From positions 11,827,501-11,891,500 of the forward strand of contig NC_083379.1 in the NCBI RefSeq assembly GCF_031755915.1: 64,000 nt of DNA. The letters are read 5' to 3'. The notes under the pieces are model-generated. The model saw nothing but the letters and a program-made list of their open reading frames with translations. It had not been told where the DNA came from and did not search any database. This DNA comes from Ziziphus jujuba (taxonomy: Eukaryota; Streptophyta; Magnoliopsida; Rosales; Rhamnaceae). Shown here in pieces: positions 38,449 to 51,800 of the stretch (the first letter of the stretch is position 1; each line of letters begins with the position of its first letter). Position numbers and translations under genes: made by a program.

Positions 38449-39876
38449 TTAGTGCCATGAAGAAACTGAGAAAAGGGGACGACTCTGCCAACCTAAGAAG
38501 AAAGAATCATTAAGAATCCGAAGTTGATAACCTTCAGAAGGGTAATGGAGTCTAAGAAGAAGCTTAGCCTGAGAAAGTGCAAAGGGACTCAACGGAACAT
38601 TGGAGAAACCACAACCTCTAAGCAAACTTTCCCACGTCTCATATCTCTCGGAACGCTGCCTACCATCTCCATCTTCCGCAATCACATCCACGATCTCTTT
38701 CCCAAACCACACCTGCTCCACACTCAGTCTCTCTCTGCTATTCGGCGGCAGATTCGCTTCCAGACAATCGAAGATCGCGGCGTAATAGTCCAAAGCATCC
38801 ACGAATCTCTGCAAGAACACTGGGCTGTTATGCTCCGCTTCTCTTTCCGCAATCGTCACTATCTTTGGATTCAGAGCTTTGATCTTTTGAAGAAAACCTC
38901 GGAGCACACCGTATCGGTGGTGGTGGTGATGATGATGATGATGGTGGTGGCCGCCGCAATCGTAATCGTAACCGTCTTGGCCTTCAAGAAGCCTGTGCAG
39001 GTACATCATACAGTTTACCGCCAGAGCTTCGTCCGGAAGAAGAGATAGTCCCGAAGGAAGTGTATTAACATTATCAGGGAGAAGTAGAAGGGGATGAAAT
39101 TGAAACCGGAGACCGAGTGACTGAGCGAACCTCAGGAGTCGGTCTCCTGTTCGGTTTAGCAAATCCAGATCGGTTCCGGTGGCGGTGATTCGGAGCATAG
39201 GTGGAGGTCGGAGGGTGTTGAAGGAACGCTCGGCAAGTGCTTGCATAAATGGTGGCCATTGAACGCCGTGCATAATGTCGAAATCGAGGATGTGAATGGC
39301 TTGTTGATCTTCGTCGATGGCTTCTAAGATGGCTTGGTTTGCAGTGAGATGAGTGAATCTGATAAATGGAGTGATCTGGTTTAGGGTTAGATAGCATGAC
39401 TGAATAGCTGATGCGTCACTACTAGCAGCAGTAGCAGTGGTAGTACTAGTACTAGTACCAGTAGTAGTAGTAGTAGTAGTAGTGGAGGATGGATTGGGAT
39501 TGAGTCTGAGGAAGAGGGCTCTGGCGAACTGGTGAGCCAATCTTTCCGTGGAATCACCGTAAGGCGAAGAGTTTGCAAATAAAATGGAAACCATACGGTG
39601 AGCGGCAGAGAAATCGGAGTGAGCGATGAGCTCGGCGCAGGTAATGAGTAATTGGCGAATGTGCATTATTGTGTTTTGCGGTGTTGTTAATGAACTAGTT
39701 GTTGTTGCTGTTGTTGTTGTATTAGTAATAGTAGTAGTGAATCCAATCTCTGATGGCTGCTGCTGCTGCTGATATATTTGCAGATCTGATGAGCTGAGGT
39801 GAGCTGCTGCTGCTGCTGCTTCTTCTTCTTGTTGTTCTTGAGGTTGTTGTTGATGCGAAGAATTGAATGACCCCAT
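38449..39876 (-). CDS. LAS: GRAS transcription regulator, LATERAL SUPPRESSOR type
   Basis: A 475-aa intronless GRAS protein of the LAS/LS (SCL18) branch. LS in tomato, LAS in Arabidopsis and MOC1 in rice are needed to form axillary meristems; it acts in the nucleus at boundary zones. Visible GRAS order: leucine-rich I from ~72 (RQLLITCAELIAHSDFSAAH), VHIID-like motif AIHILDFD (~193-200) within DIMHGVQWPPFMQALAER, LRITATG (~228-234), the second leucine-rich part, a PFYRE-equivalent region ending in FDCLEANLPPNSRERL (~369-384), and a SAW end with LRLHYPSEGYQL and FLGWQSRPLFSVSSWH. The last residues are the hallmark of this branch. Odd features: poly-Gln, poly-Ala and Thr-rich tracts before residue 70, a Thr/Ser-rich insert (~130-152) and 11 consecutive His (~310-320) inside the GRAS domain. 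Orthology rather than paralogy within the branch is inferred. Confidence 0.9.
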   Translation of the reverse strand: MGSFNSSHQQQPQEQQEEEAAAAAAHLSSSDLQIYQQQQQPSEIGFTTTITNTTTTATTTSSLTTPQNTIMHIRQLLITCAELIAHSDFSAAHRMVSILFANSSPYGDSTERLAHQFARALFLRLNPNPSSTTTTTTTTGTSTSTTTATAASSDASAIQSCYLTLNQITPFIRFTHLTANQAILEAIDEDQQAIHILDFDIMHGVQWPPFMQALAERSFNTLRPPPMLRITATGTDLDLLNRTGDRLLRFAQSLGLRFQFHPLLLLPDNVNTLPSGLSLLPDEALAVNCMMYLHRLLEGQDGYDYDCGGHHHHHHHHHHHRYGVLRGFLQKIKALNPKIVTIAEREAEHNSPVFLQRFVDALDYYAAIFDCLEANLPPNSRERLSVEQVWFGKEIVDVIAEDGDGRQRSERYETWESLLRGCGFSNVPLSPFALSQAKLLLRLHYPSEGYQLRILNDSFFLGWQSRPLFSVSSWH

Positions 39877-40000
39877 AAGAATTATCTGATATGGAGTATC
39901 TCTCTGGGGGTAGGGATATAATATATATATATATAAATATATGGATATATTTATATTTGTTTGGGTTTAATTTTATATAAAGACGCAAAAACATATATAT
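39877..40000 (-). promoter_or_regulatory. Putative TATA region and leader of the LAS-type gene
   Basis: On the minus strand a TTTATATAAA-type box at ~39,969-39,980 precedes a second TA-rich block (~39,920-39,950) and the start codon at 39,876. Distance and composition fit a short leader. This is inference from motif only. Confidence 0.35.
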
Positions 40001-40104
40001 AGCAAGTCGAAGACAGCAGTGGGGGGATCTGTACGTGGTGGCTTAATTAATAGCAGAAGCAGTAATACCAGGTTATTTGGGGAAACCGATCTCCAAGGAA
40101 CATC

Positions 40105-40180
40105 TTTATATTATATATTATATATTATATGTTATATATTATATGTTATATGTTATATATTATATATTATATATATTTAT
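40105..40180. repeat. TATATTA/TATGTTA short tandem array upstream of the LAS-type gene
   Basis: A run of 7-8-bp units of the form TTATATA and TTATATG repeated about ten times. It lies ~230 bp upstream of the start codon. Confidence 0.75.
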
Positions 40181-41520
40181 TATTTGGTTATGTATATATA
40201 CATAGAAAGACTTAGAAACTGTGAGAGGAATGGTACTTTGGGATAGAAGTTATATACAAGGGAGTATTAAATTCTTCCTGCTGTTGGGAAATGATAGTGT
40301 GAAAGAAGCTATAGAGAGAAACATGTGTGTTCTGGGTAGTTTAGCATATTTCTATGGTTTAACGTAAATATATTTGATCTAGATCGATGATGCACAAGCA
40401 GCTTATATATATATATATATATATCTGGCAGAAACTGAAAATGCCATTGCAGTGAGTTAGTAATAGTACTACCATTCCTCCCTTCTCTCCCACTAAAGCA
40501 ATGTATATTCTTTTTTTCTCCATATTTAAACAAGAAAAAGAGAAGGGGTGGCAAACAAAAAAAAGAAAGAAAAATTGTTGAAAAGCAAAACTGATTAAAA
40601 AAAAAAATTTCTGGAAACAGACAACACAAAGCCAATATGATCCATCTGGGGTTCGCATCCATATTATTATTGCAGACATTGATCTATATATTGGCTAGCC
40701 AAAACATCATAATATAGCCAAAGGAAAGCAACATGTCCATTAACTAATTATATACGTAGCCAAAGGACAGCAACATTGTAAAATATCATAGTATGTAGTT
40801 TTCACTAATATTATAGTTAATCCTTAATTTTAATTAGCTAGAAATATATAGAGAGAGAGGCAATATTTGGATGCGTTTCATTTTTTTTTTTATGAAATAA
40901 AAATGAAAATACTATCCAGTTCAACATGTTTCCTATAATACACTTAACAAACTAAGGAGCTCAATTGGTTAATGATTTTGAAGTTTTTTTTTTTTTGTTT
41001 TTACTTTAATTATTTCTCTCTACATTTTGGATTTCCACCCTCTTCCTATTTATTCATCTTCCTCTCGTTTCTATCCATCATAACTCATGCTTTTATTTAT
41101 TTATTTTATTTAATTATTTCCCAAAACGAAAGACTTACAAATAATAGTCCAAAAAGTTTTCATGTTAAAAGCTTTTATTAATAGTTTAACATTTTAAAAG
41201 GAATGATAATTCAACTTGCTATGAGATCCTTAGATATTCTAAATTCCAAATTCAACAATTCCATCCAAAGCATTAATTAAAAAAAATTTTAAATCTGAAA
41301 AACATATTTATTCTTTACGAAAAGATGATGGACTAGGACTGAAAAACAAGATGATGATGTGAATTCTTTTTATCCCAAAAATATTGCATTACTGATATAT
41401 TTTTCAAAAAAAAAAAAAAACAAAAAAACAAAAAAAAAAGTGTTAATGAAATATTTGTATGAATATGATTGGATAGTAGTAATAATAATGATACTTTGTC
41501 ATTTAGAATATAAAACTTAA
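40181..41520. other. Upstream region of the LAS-type gene, no other gene seen
   Basis: AT-rich DNA with a (TA)n run at ~40,404-40,425 and many poly-T tracts. No coding sequence recognised. Distal control elements of the GRAS gene may lie here but none can be named. Confidence 0.45.
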
Positions 41521-41945
41521 TACAAGCTGACTTTTTTTTTTTTTCCTTTTTTTCTCTTTCATTTTTTTTTTTTTTTTGGGGTCTTACACTTGAACCAAAA
41601 AAAATAAAATCCAGAAGAATAATGCAATTTTTTTTTTTTTTTAAACATAGTTTCAATTAGCAGAGAGCGATTTTTTTTTTGTGTTTTTTTACTCACAGAT
41701 TCAATTAGGAGAATAATGTAATTCTTGTCTCAATTTCAACTTTCAACTTGTTTTTTGTTATACAAACTGACTTTTTTTTTTTAATTTTGTTTTACAGTTT
41801 AAAAAAATAAATTCCAGAAGAATAATGTAATTTATTTTTGACATAGTTTAAATTACAAAAGAGAGATTTTTTATTTTATTTTATTTTTTACTCACAGGTT
41901 TAATTAGAAGAATAATGTAATTCTTGTGTCAAATTTAATTGTTAT
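41521..41945. repeat. Diverged ~240-bp tandem duplication
   Basis: Copy 1 begins TACAAGCTGACTTTT at 41,521 and copy 2 begins TACAAACTGACTTTT at 41,761. Both continue with a poly-T run, TCCAGAAGAATAATG, ACATAGTTT, a second poly-T run, ACTCACAG, AGAATAATGTAATTCTTGT. They differ mostly in poly-T length. Confidence 0.85.
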
Positions 41946-44632
41946 AGAAGAAGAAGAATAGTTTTTTGATGGTCAATTCCTCACGATGTACTGATGACTA
42001 ACCTATATGTATATATAGAAATGTTTTCCTGAAAACTATATTTTCACTTATTTTTGGGGATATAGTAGATATTAAAAATAGGATCACACGATTCATAAAC
42101 ATTTAAATGCTTACTTTTTAAATGTTCACTTTCCCATATTAAGTTTTTTTTTAAAATTTTTTTAGTATTAATTTTTTTTTGGGAAGAATTAACATGTAAA
42201 ATTAGATGGATTTGTCAATATAAATTCTATTTTTATGTCTAATATAAACCAAGTGATAGTTCATACAAAATTAATTTTATCTATCTATATGCATACAATG
42301 AAGTTTGCATCAAATCCATCTAATAGTTTAACTATTAAGACATTCTATATTAATTATTTATTGTGTCCATTAAGATTTAAAAATACTTTTATAATTTATC
42401 AAATTCCTATAAAATTTATCTTCTTCATAAAATTTTTTAATATATTATTAAAATCTATGTTAAACCGTTAATTAATTTTAAATTTCAAATTTTGTGCGAG
42501 TTCCAATATTTAAATTTTTACATATGTAAAGTCAAGGAATCTAAAATATCTGATGCTAAAACGATCAATTCAATGGGTCAGCATCACTCTTTATACGTAT
42601 ATATTCGGTCTGATCTCATAAACCTCTTTTATGCTTCGTAAACCCAAATCAAATCATTTCTACAAACTGATGCACATGGATTGGTGAATGCTTCAAAACT
42701 TTAGTTTGTAGATAAAGGTGATAAAAAATATATATTCCTTTATATAAAAATAAAATTAATTAAAAAACAAAAGTAATTTTGGACTTGTCTGGATATGCTG
42801 AACCCACCTGTATGATTAAAGAGGCATTCAAATGGCAAATTTTATAGTCAAATATCATTTATTTTGGTTTGACAAATTAACCATACTTGGGATTTGGAGC
42901 TAGATGCAACTCGTTCTCTTTAAAATTATTATTATTATTATTTTTTTTTTTTAAAATGAACAAAGAAAAAGGAATTTACCAAAATGGAAAAGCCTAAAGA
43001 TTCTCAAAACGTTCAAAGAATGATAAACCCCGTACATGCAAAAAGAATCTTCCTAGCTAGGAGGAGAGGAATTTTATGGGAGGTGAAGGACTTCAATTGA
43101 TCAGCACGGTTTCATCCATACATCCATTATTGTTTACAATTAATTCTCTGCCACACAGTTTAATTATTAATTAAAAGTGAACAGACACTTTCTTTCTAGG
43201 TTTCATGAATCATGAACAAATTCAACAGAAGATATGTTTCAGCCCAACATGTTTCCGAAGGCAGAGATTTTTTTAATACATTAGTGGTTTGATAGCTAAA
43301 TATATATATATATATATATGTATGTATAATCTACCTGTGTTATCAACATCCAATATCACAATATATTATATGAATCTTTTTTCTCATAACATATCAATAA
43401 CATATTATGTGATGTTGAAAATAAACTTTGTCCATGTAAAAATTAAAATTTAGTATAAAGCAAGTAAAAGAGCTATTGATTTAGAACTATCACTTCGATT
43501 CTAACCAGATAATCATTATACAATTATTAAGATTTATACAATATACATACATATATATATATATATATATAATTTGGATGTCCATTGATAACATATTATT
43601 ATTCGTGACAAAGTCAACTTGATTAATAAACAGAACAGATAACATAGTTAATCAAATCGAAACATGAACAGTGAAAAGGCATCAAATAATTAAATAATAA
43701 TACAAGTAATTAATTTAAAGAGACGGTAGGGCTAGAGGGAGAGGATGCCATTGCTTGCCAGGGTATGTATGGTATGGAGGTGGCAGTTTTTTTATTTATT
43801 TTTTTTTAAATAATATTATAAAAATAATGTAATTTCCAAATATGAATGTAAATATATATATATATATATATAAAATATATAGGGGGTACTAGTAAGTAGT
43901 AGGGTGAAAATTACACGCAAAGCCTTAAATGTGGGAAAGGAATACTTGTGTTGACATGCTGCAACAGCTTAACCCCAATCTTCGCTTAACGCTGACACCT
44001 GTGTTTACCTTGTTTGTCTCTCTTTGTTGGATTCGCTTTAAGGTCTTTCCCATCATCATACCATGTGCCTCCACCTCCACCTGCCCTTCCTTCCTTCCTT
44101 CCCTTTTTCTTTTCTGTTTTCTCACCTTCCATCATATGTTTCTCTTCTTCCAATCTCATTTCTTCTTCTTTTTCTCATAATTATCTACCACTTTATCCTA
44201 ATACAAATACTAACATAGTCAATAAAATCTAATATATACAAATATAATAGTCAGTTAAATTTGAATTTGGATTTTATCTTTGGTATCCACAATTAATACA
44301 ATGTTTTTTTTTTTTAAGTATATTAAGATATAATTTTCACAACATGCACTAATATCGTTTATCTTCCTCAGATTTGGCTTATATATAATTTAATTTCTTA
44401 ATTTTAAAAATGACATCCTTTAACTATCATATTTTTTTCTATTGTTTTATTCAATTTCCTTGTATTAAATATCATTTACAGCACCCTATGAATATTTTAG
44501 TTTCATTTTTTAAATAGCAGAGATGAACCATGAAAATATCAATTCTGTTCTTCTAATTATATTATATTATATTTTATATTAATACAATTCAAAAAGAAAT
44601 TGGAAAATATTAGTTGGAATGATTGAAAGAAG

Positions 44633-44667
<35 letters not shown>

Positions 44668-47600
44668 AGCTAGTTGCTAAAGCATCGTGTACGTTTCAGT
44701 TCTTCCCTAGGTGATGCAATCAGATACACTCCCAAATTTATAACTTGCTCCACTTTTATTTATTTATTTACTATTATTATTATTATTATTATTATTATGT
44801 TGCTGCCAAACAGTACGTAGCTATATAGACAACTGGAAGTCACAGATTTTCAGAAATGATCGTTGATTTACACAAGCAATCCTCTTCATCTCTTTTTGTC
44901 CCCATATGCCTAAATATGCCCCCTTTTTTTTTTTATAATTTTTAATATCCGATGGAACATGCAATTTGGATACAAAAAAAAAAAAAAAAAAATGGATAAC
45001 CATATATTACCCAAAAAACAAAAAATATGGATAACCATAATACAATCCACCTGCACCACCACAAAACATTTATTATTTATTATTATCATTTTAATTTGAC
45101 CGTATCACTCAAAGGATACTATCAGAGTATATAAGCCATAAATTTTATTTTACAGGACGATGTGTCCGACTTGTCCTGGGCATTACATGAGTTATATCTG
45201 CATATAATTTAATTTATATGATGGTATAAATTTTAAGGGTCCTTTTGCTTCATTGTAGGGGATTGGAGTGTATATATAAACAAAAAATTGGACTATATGG
45301 ATAAAATTGGATTCTATAAAGATGGGACTATCACTTGTTGGATTGAACTATAAAACATAACGTTTTATTTTGAATAATTTGTAATATAAATTAGAAAAAA
45401 TTAAAACATATTTCCGAACTTAGCCAAACTCTAACTCAATTCCGTGAATTTTTTGACTGGTCAACGTCAATTGACAGTCAGTCAACAACATTCAAATGTC
45501 GACGAATACGAGCCAAATACTGGTCAACGCCGGTCAAAGATTGGTCAATGTTGGTCAACACCTGTCTATAGTTCTAACGAGATAAATCCTCATTTAAGCC
45601 TATTTTTTTAATGGATAATTAATCCAATTGATTGAAAAGGATAGGATAATTAATCCAATTGCAACAAGCATGCTACTAAACTAAACTTATTATAGCCTAA
45701 GTCAATCCAATTCAAATATCCAAAATAAGTTGTTTGATATTGAATTGTTGTATAAATCATCAAAGATATTGTAGGATTAAAAGAATATTAGAGTATATAA
45801 ACCATATACCTACTTTGTATAAGAGCCTTTTTAATTATAAATATCATTTTGACATTATCATAATTAAAATGTAATATTGATATAAACTTTGTAATAATAA
45901 ATGAAAATGTCAATACTAAATTTTTACATTAATACTTCGATAATGCTAATCCTAAAAAATAAAAACGCCCAAGAAATCGATCATTTTAGACAGTCAAGAA
46001 ATTTAACAGTCGCAAAATAATAATAATAATAATAATAATAAGAAGAAGAAGAAGAAGAAGAATTAATTCAATGCACACTCGTGGAACCCACATTCTTTAT
46101 GATCATATCACAGCCAATAAATAGCAATCTCAAATTTGCTGTCAAATTTAACCCTAGTAAAATTTTTATTGTTCCCCATTGAAAATGTCAAATTGGAGAT
46201 ATGTTATTATAATATGGCAACATGACAATACCCAATTAGCATGGTATTGAAGATGCTCAAGCCTTTCTAGCCAAAAAAAGAAGATGCTCCAAGTCTGAGT
46301 TTATAGGAAAAGTGGTGCCTTAATAATAAAAAAGCATCTCCTGTCTATACCTTTGGCTTAGACATGCTTGAATTTTGTCATTATTTTGTGTCCAAAACCA
46401 TATTTACCGTCAAATTTTACATTTTATCTATATATATATATATAATATTAAAAAAAAAAAAGAAAAAAAAGAAAAAGAGAAAAGAGCATCTCTTGCGTAC
46501 AAATCACTAGCAAACAATGTAATTTAATGTTGCAGACGAAGAGAGAAAACACACTCTCTGCAGCCTTTCAGTACTAGACAGTAGACACGCACACACTCTC
46601 TCTTTATATATATATATATATATGTATTTATATGTGGAAATCAGTGAGAAGATCAAATGAGAGGTCATGAAGATCCCTTGTCTGCTTCCATAGGACAAAA
46701 GATATTTCATAATTGCACCTTTTCTTTCTTCTGGTATAAACTTACTCATTCCCAGTTGTATAGAAACCACTCTTACTATGAACCTTTTTTACTTTGTTAA
46801 ACAACAATTATATGTATATCTATGCAGCTTTCTGCAATTGTAGCTATTCCTTACTGCTCTAGATCTTCTTTTTTTCTTGTGTCACAGAACAGGAGGTAAA
46901 CTTTCTCTGATTATTCTATTAAGCTCAGTCCCAAAAATGGTAACAACAAAAAAATAATAATAATAATAATAAATTAATTAAAATGATAAAAAGCGAGCTA
47001 TTTCTTATATGTATGTATAAATGAGTATACAAAACTGCAGAGGAATCTTCCCTTTTGACTCTTTCCTGCTGAGTACCAAATAGTAATAAACAAAGGGATC
47101 AAATGAAGGTGACCGTATAAGAGAGAGCATAAATATAATGTTAATCATCATACTCCAAAAAAAAAAAAAAAAAGCCAAATATCCATATAAATATATATAT
47201 ATATATATATAGTTGTATTTTTTTTTAATCATTTATAATAAGTTTTATAAACATTGGATATCTTAAATCTATAACTTTTTAACATTTTATGGTAAATATA
47301 GTAATTTTTCTGACTAAATCAATCTCATTTAATCTATTTATATTGTATTGAAAATATATATTTTAAGAGTTACAATATAAACTTTTTAAATTTTTGTTAT
47401 TTTAATTAACAAATGCAATTTTCGAAAATTTATATCTGATTTTCTCTTCTTATTTAATTTTCTGCTCAAATATTATATTGTATTTTTAACTTTATTCACT
47501 GATTTAACGTGTATAAATATGCGTCCAGACCGTCATATCAGGGCACTCGTGATTAGTAAAACAAGTACGTACAAAAAAAAAAAAAAAAATTATTATTTTT

Positions 47601-48640
47601 TCATTATTGATGGTGGAGTACTATGCCATGTACAATTAATTGCCTGTTATAAAATGATTCACTTTTTTATATTTAATTTTTAATAAAAAATATATATAAT
47701 TAAATACATATAATTACTGTTTATCATATTAAATTTTTAATAAATAAATAACACATAATTAAATATATCCTTTTAGTATTTGTAATAAGCTCCACTAGTG
47801 TCAATTCCATGAGTTGCCTAACAGTCAATTCCATTTTATATCATCATTTTCTTGATTGTTTTTTTAGTCAGCTTTATCCTAATCCAGTCATCTCCTGTTT
47901 AGATGCCTCTTTTACTTTTTTTTCAAAAAAGATATTTATGAATCATTGGATACAAATATTGATATAATACGTGAGACAGAAAATGGTTCATAATATATAT
48001 ACATATATATTAAATTCATAAGAGCAAGCTTGCATCCACATGATTTTAGTTAGAGAATCTGAAAATCCGAATTTGATTATAAGGAGCAGAACATCTCCAT
48101 CGTGGATTTCCTTGCTCTCTTAACAGTGTATGTTTAACCTGTAAGCTACGGAGATTCATGTCACACTGCTATACTAGACTCGACAGTATCAATGCACAAA
48201 CACACACCACCCTGCCAAAAAACAAGCTCTTTGGCTAATAGCCGGACACCCCAAATTGCAGAGAGGCCCCCCAAAAAAAAAAAAAAAAAATTCCATTGAA
48301 GACGACCGTGTTTAGCATCGTGTTTTATGGCAAAGAACATATTTTCCAAAGAGCATTTAATTATTTATTTTTGGGTCCTCTTTTTCTCATCCTGCAAGCG
48401 TGTTCAAAGCATATAATTGAGACTTCTCCTGCCAAATGAAAAATACATATTCTATTTAATTTATTAATGGCCAAAACACATATGAGGAAGAGAAATAGAA
48501 CACAAAATGAAAGTTCAGATAACTATATACTGGAAAACAATCCATGCTACAAGAAATCTGGAAGCAAAACAATCCATCATGCTATAAGAACTGTCTCCAA
48601 CAACCTCTGCAATACTGCAACTCAGTGAAACAAAGCTCCC
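41946..48640. other. Long AT-rich intergenic region, no gene seen
   Basis: No conserved coding sequence, splice structure or RNA gene recognised. It contains TA microsatellites near 43,300, 43,553, 43,857, 44,637, 46,605 and 47,190, (TTA)n near 44,770-44,797, and (AAT)n/(AAG)n near 46,018-46,062. The TGAC/GTCA cluster at 45,453-45,557 is listed separately. Most of it is probably decayed transposon sequence (inference from composition). Confidence 0.5.
45453..45557. promoter_or_regulatory. Cluster of nine W-box-like cores (TTGAC/GTCAA)
   Basis: TTGAC at 45,453 and 45,471; GTCAA at 45,460, 45,466, 45,481, 45,523, 45,533, 45,543 and 45,553. The last four form a tandem of decamers of the form YGGTCAANNN at exact 10-bp steps. 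TTGAC is the core bound by WRKY factors (established). No gene is near: the closest is the PP2C more than 3 kb away, so a regulatory role is unproven and it may be an internal repeat of an old transposon. Confidence 0.5.
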
Positions 48641-48806
48641 TAAAATGAAGGCTGGCTGATGATGCATCTGAGATTGTTGTTCTCGCAACTGCCAGTCTCA
48701 GTTTCTCTAGCTGCAAGTGAATTTCTTCCCGACGAAAAATATGCCCACGATGCAAAGCATTTTGAATTCAGTTTCACCATCTTAAATGGACTGACAACCT
48801 TAGATG
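48641..48806 (-). other. Probable 3' untranslated region of the PP2C gene
   Basis: Non-repetitive sequence of balanced composition directly after the stop codon, without other coding signals. Confidence 0.4.
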
Positions 48807-51800
48807 TCATAGCCACTTTCTCCGGCTGGCTGATCCTTTATCACCAGATAAAAACCTGGGAATGCTTAGCAGACTATTAACCCGTGTAATACCTTCCAAG
48901 GCTGACCACTCATCATCATCTGCGGTTGAAATGAACTCAGCTAGGCTTCTCCTGGACTGACCCTTCACCAACAACTTTTCCTTTATTGGCTCTGGGACAG
49001 GCACAATCTCGTCAGAGCCTTGTGTAGAATCTGAATGCTTAGGAACAGAAGTATGGGAATCATTAATTTCCAAACAATTAGCATTGTCATTTGTCATTTC
49101 CATTCTCTCCTTTGCCTCTTCATTAGTTGTATTTCTACTGGTCTCCATGACATCTGCATCGATTACAGACTGATGATTAAAAAAGAGGCAAACAGCAGCA
49201 CAATCATCATTCTTTGATGTTGGGTATTTAAGCCTCCAGGATCGACTAGCACAGTCTACAAGAGCTCTAGCAGCTGTTGTGCGACCAGGGGCTGAAGCCA
49301 CAACATCCGCAGCTTCCTTATTTGAAAGGACATCCCAAACCTGCATCGGGGTAAATTTACTTCATTTCAGGAGCCAACAAAACACAAATAACAAGAGAAA
49401 ACAGAAATATACCCCATCGGTGGCAAGAATAATGAATTCATCTCTTTCAGTAATATGGTGATGGTAAACATCTGGGATGGAAATTAAACCAAAATCCTTC
49501 AGACAGAAATCCCCAAAGGCTCTAGCCATTGCCAAACCAGGTGAATCATTATTAGGCAACCAGACACGTGCAACCTCAGGCTCGTCTTGCAGTGCAAAAA
49601 CCCTTCCTTTGCATTGCTGGATCCTAGCAGCTTCCCCTAATTATAAAAGAGACGGTAAATGAAATTTTCTAAAAAAAATGTCTCCCTCTGATTTCAGTGG
49701 TTTTATGGATGCTTTTGAGAAAGAAAAATATAAACTCTTTTTAAAGTACAGATTCCAGAAATCTTCTCTTCTTCAAAAAAGATCATTTTTTTTAGGTGAA
49801 GAGGTTGAAATGAGCGATTGTACAGAGTAAGAGACCTGGAAGATCAGGCTTTAAGTCAACAGTCAACTGGACAGCAATCAAACAATTATCTTTATCCCTT
49901 GTTGCCAACACTGCTCTTGAGTCCCCGACATTTCCAATAACAAGATCCTGACCCTGAAAAACCACATCACTACGTGTTATTTCTATAAGGTATGACCAAC
50001 TTTTTTTTTTATTTTTTTTATTTTTTTTTATTTTTATAGCCATAGGAAAAACCCTCACTTACTAAGAATCCATATGCTGTATAGCAAAAGAAGCATACAT
50101 TTCTGAGTGACAAAACTAGATAAATCACAGTAACATCAAAAATATGCTTTCTAAACCTGGCAATTCTGCATATCTGTTAATAAATGTTCTAATAGCTTTA
50201 CGAACTATCGAATAGACCTAATAATCTCCTGATTCATTTAGTGTCTTAACTATAGAAACTTACTGGCAAAGAAGAGTAGCTTCCTTCAGCATGTCAGTTT
50301 GGTAACTGAACTCTTTTTTGCTAAGAATCTTTGAAGAAGAAATATAAATTAATATATCATCTTTCTATTCTTTTTGTAGATAGCTATAAGTCTACATTAA
50401 ATCCTCTAAAAAATTGAATTCATGGTTTCCACAAAAAACACATCTTTTCTTCAGAGTGCTCAACTACTATTCGTAAACTGCAAAATATTTCAGAACGCAC
50501 TTGATCAGTTTAATAAAGTGCTACCATTTATTTAACAGTACTAAATGCTCAATTGGTGATAAATCAAACTTTAACATGCTATTTTAAAGGCTTAAATTTC
50601 TTGCTCTCACTTGACGCTTCATGGCCCTGTTTCTGGAGGTGTTGTGAATATGCTTAAAAATAACCACAATTATATGCATTCCAGGAAGTCAATTTGGGGA
50701 TTTTGCCAGAAAAATCACCTGTTTTACCACAGTAACAGCCGTAGTTCCACTGCAGAAGCAATCAATTGTAGGATGAAATTTCAATTCCTTATCCATTAAT
50801 TTGAAAGCCTTTAAAAAAGATCGCTTAAGTGGTAGATACATCTCAGGGAGTTTCTCGTTTTGCTCAATCTCCAATGACTTGAACCATTCATCATCTATAC
50901 TTGGAGAAGCAGTTTCTGAAAAATTTGGGCTTCCATGAGCATTTTCAGCATTATAGATGTTGCTTTGATCAGCATTTGAATTAGCTTTCCACTGAGTACA
51001 TAGAATAACAGGAAGAGCATCCCGAACTTTCTTGGCCACCATATGACCGTAAGGACCATGGCCGTCAAATACCCCACAAAAAACTGTATCACTTCTTGAA
51101 CTGAAATTCTATGTTCCAAGTATTTCAAATGAACACGTCATAACATGTTGATGCAAAAGAGAGGACAACAAAAAGACAAATATATATGTGAGAGTAAAAA
51201 CCTGTCAATTACAAATATGCTGCTCAACACCATTCATACGTAGCATATACAAGGCAAAATATTACACCACTTAACAAAGAGATTATCCATATTACCATCA
51301 TAAAATTGTCATATTTTATTCATATATAACACAAAGTAGCTGCACCAAAAAAAAAAAAAAAAAAAAAAAAAGATTGGGTTTTTGCAATCAAAAATGCAAA
51401 ACCCAGATTCATATTCCCCTAACATTTACGTTGCTCCTCCCGGAACAAAGATTTTACTAGTCGGAAATTCATGGATTTCTAACATTCCAAAAGTCGTATA
51501 TCCTTTTTGGGTATTAAGTTCTTATGCTTATAGATAAACCCAATAATAAAAACAAAGGCAGCTTTTGATATTGATTTTGAAATTGATATTTAGGGCAGAT
51601 GGGTATAGAGAAAAAAAGCACTAACCTCCCAAACAACCATGGCGTCTTGATTGACTCCTTTCTTTCCCTGCTGCGTATATAAGCATGCAAGCTTGCTACT
51701 GCTGGAGCCATTGATGAAAATCTTTCCACTCCCACTCCCACTTCCAGAGATGATCTCAATCTCATTATTACAACCGCCGCCACCAACACCGCCGTAAGTT

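Noticed and set aside
39074..39578. Alternative minus-strand frames inside the GRAS gene
   Set aside because: They overlap the conserved GRAS frame and consist of translated low-complexity codon repeats.
45238..45830. Possible hAT-type MITE around the GTCAA cluster, suggested by the GGGTCCTTTTGCTTC start and repeated GGATAATTAATCCAATTG words
   Set aside because: Terminal inverted repeats and a target duplication could not be matched, so no element is called.
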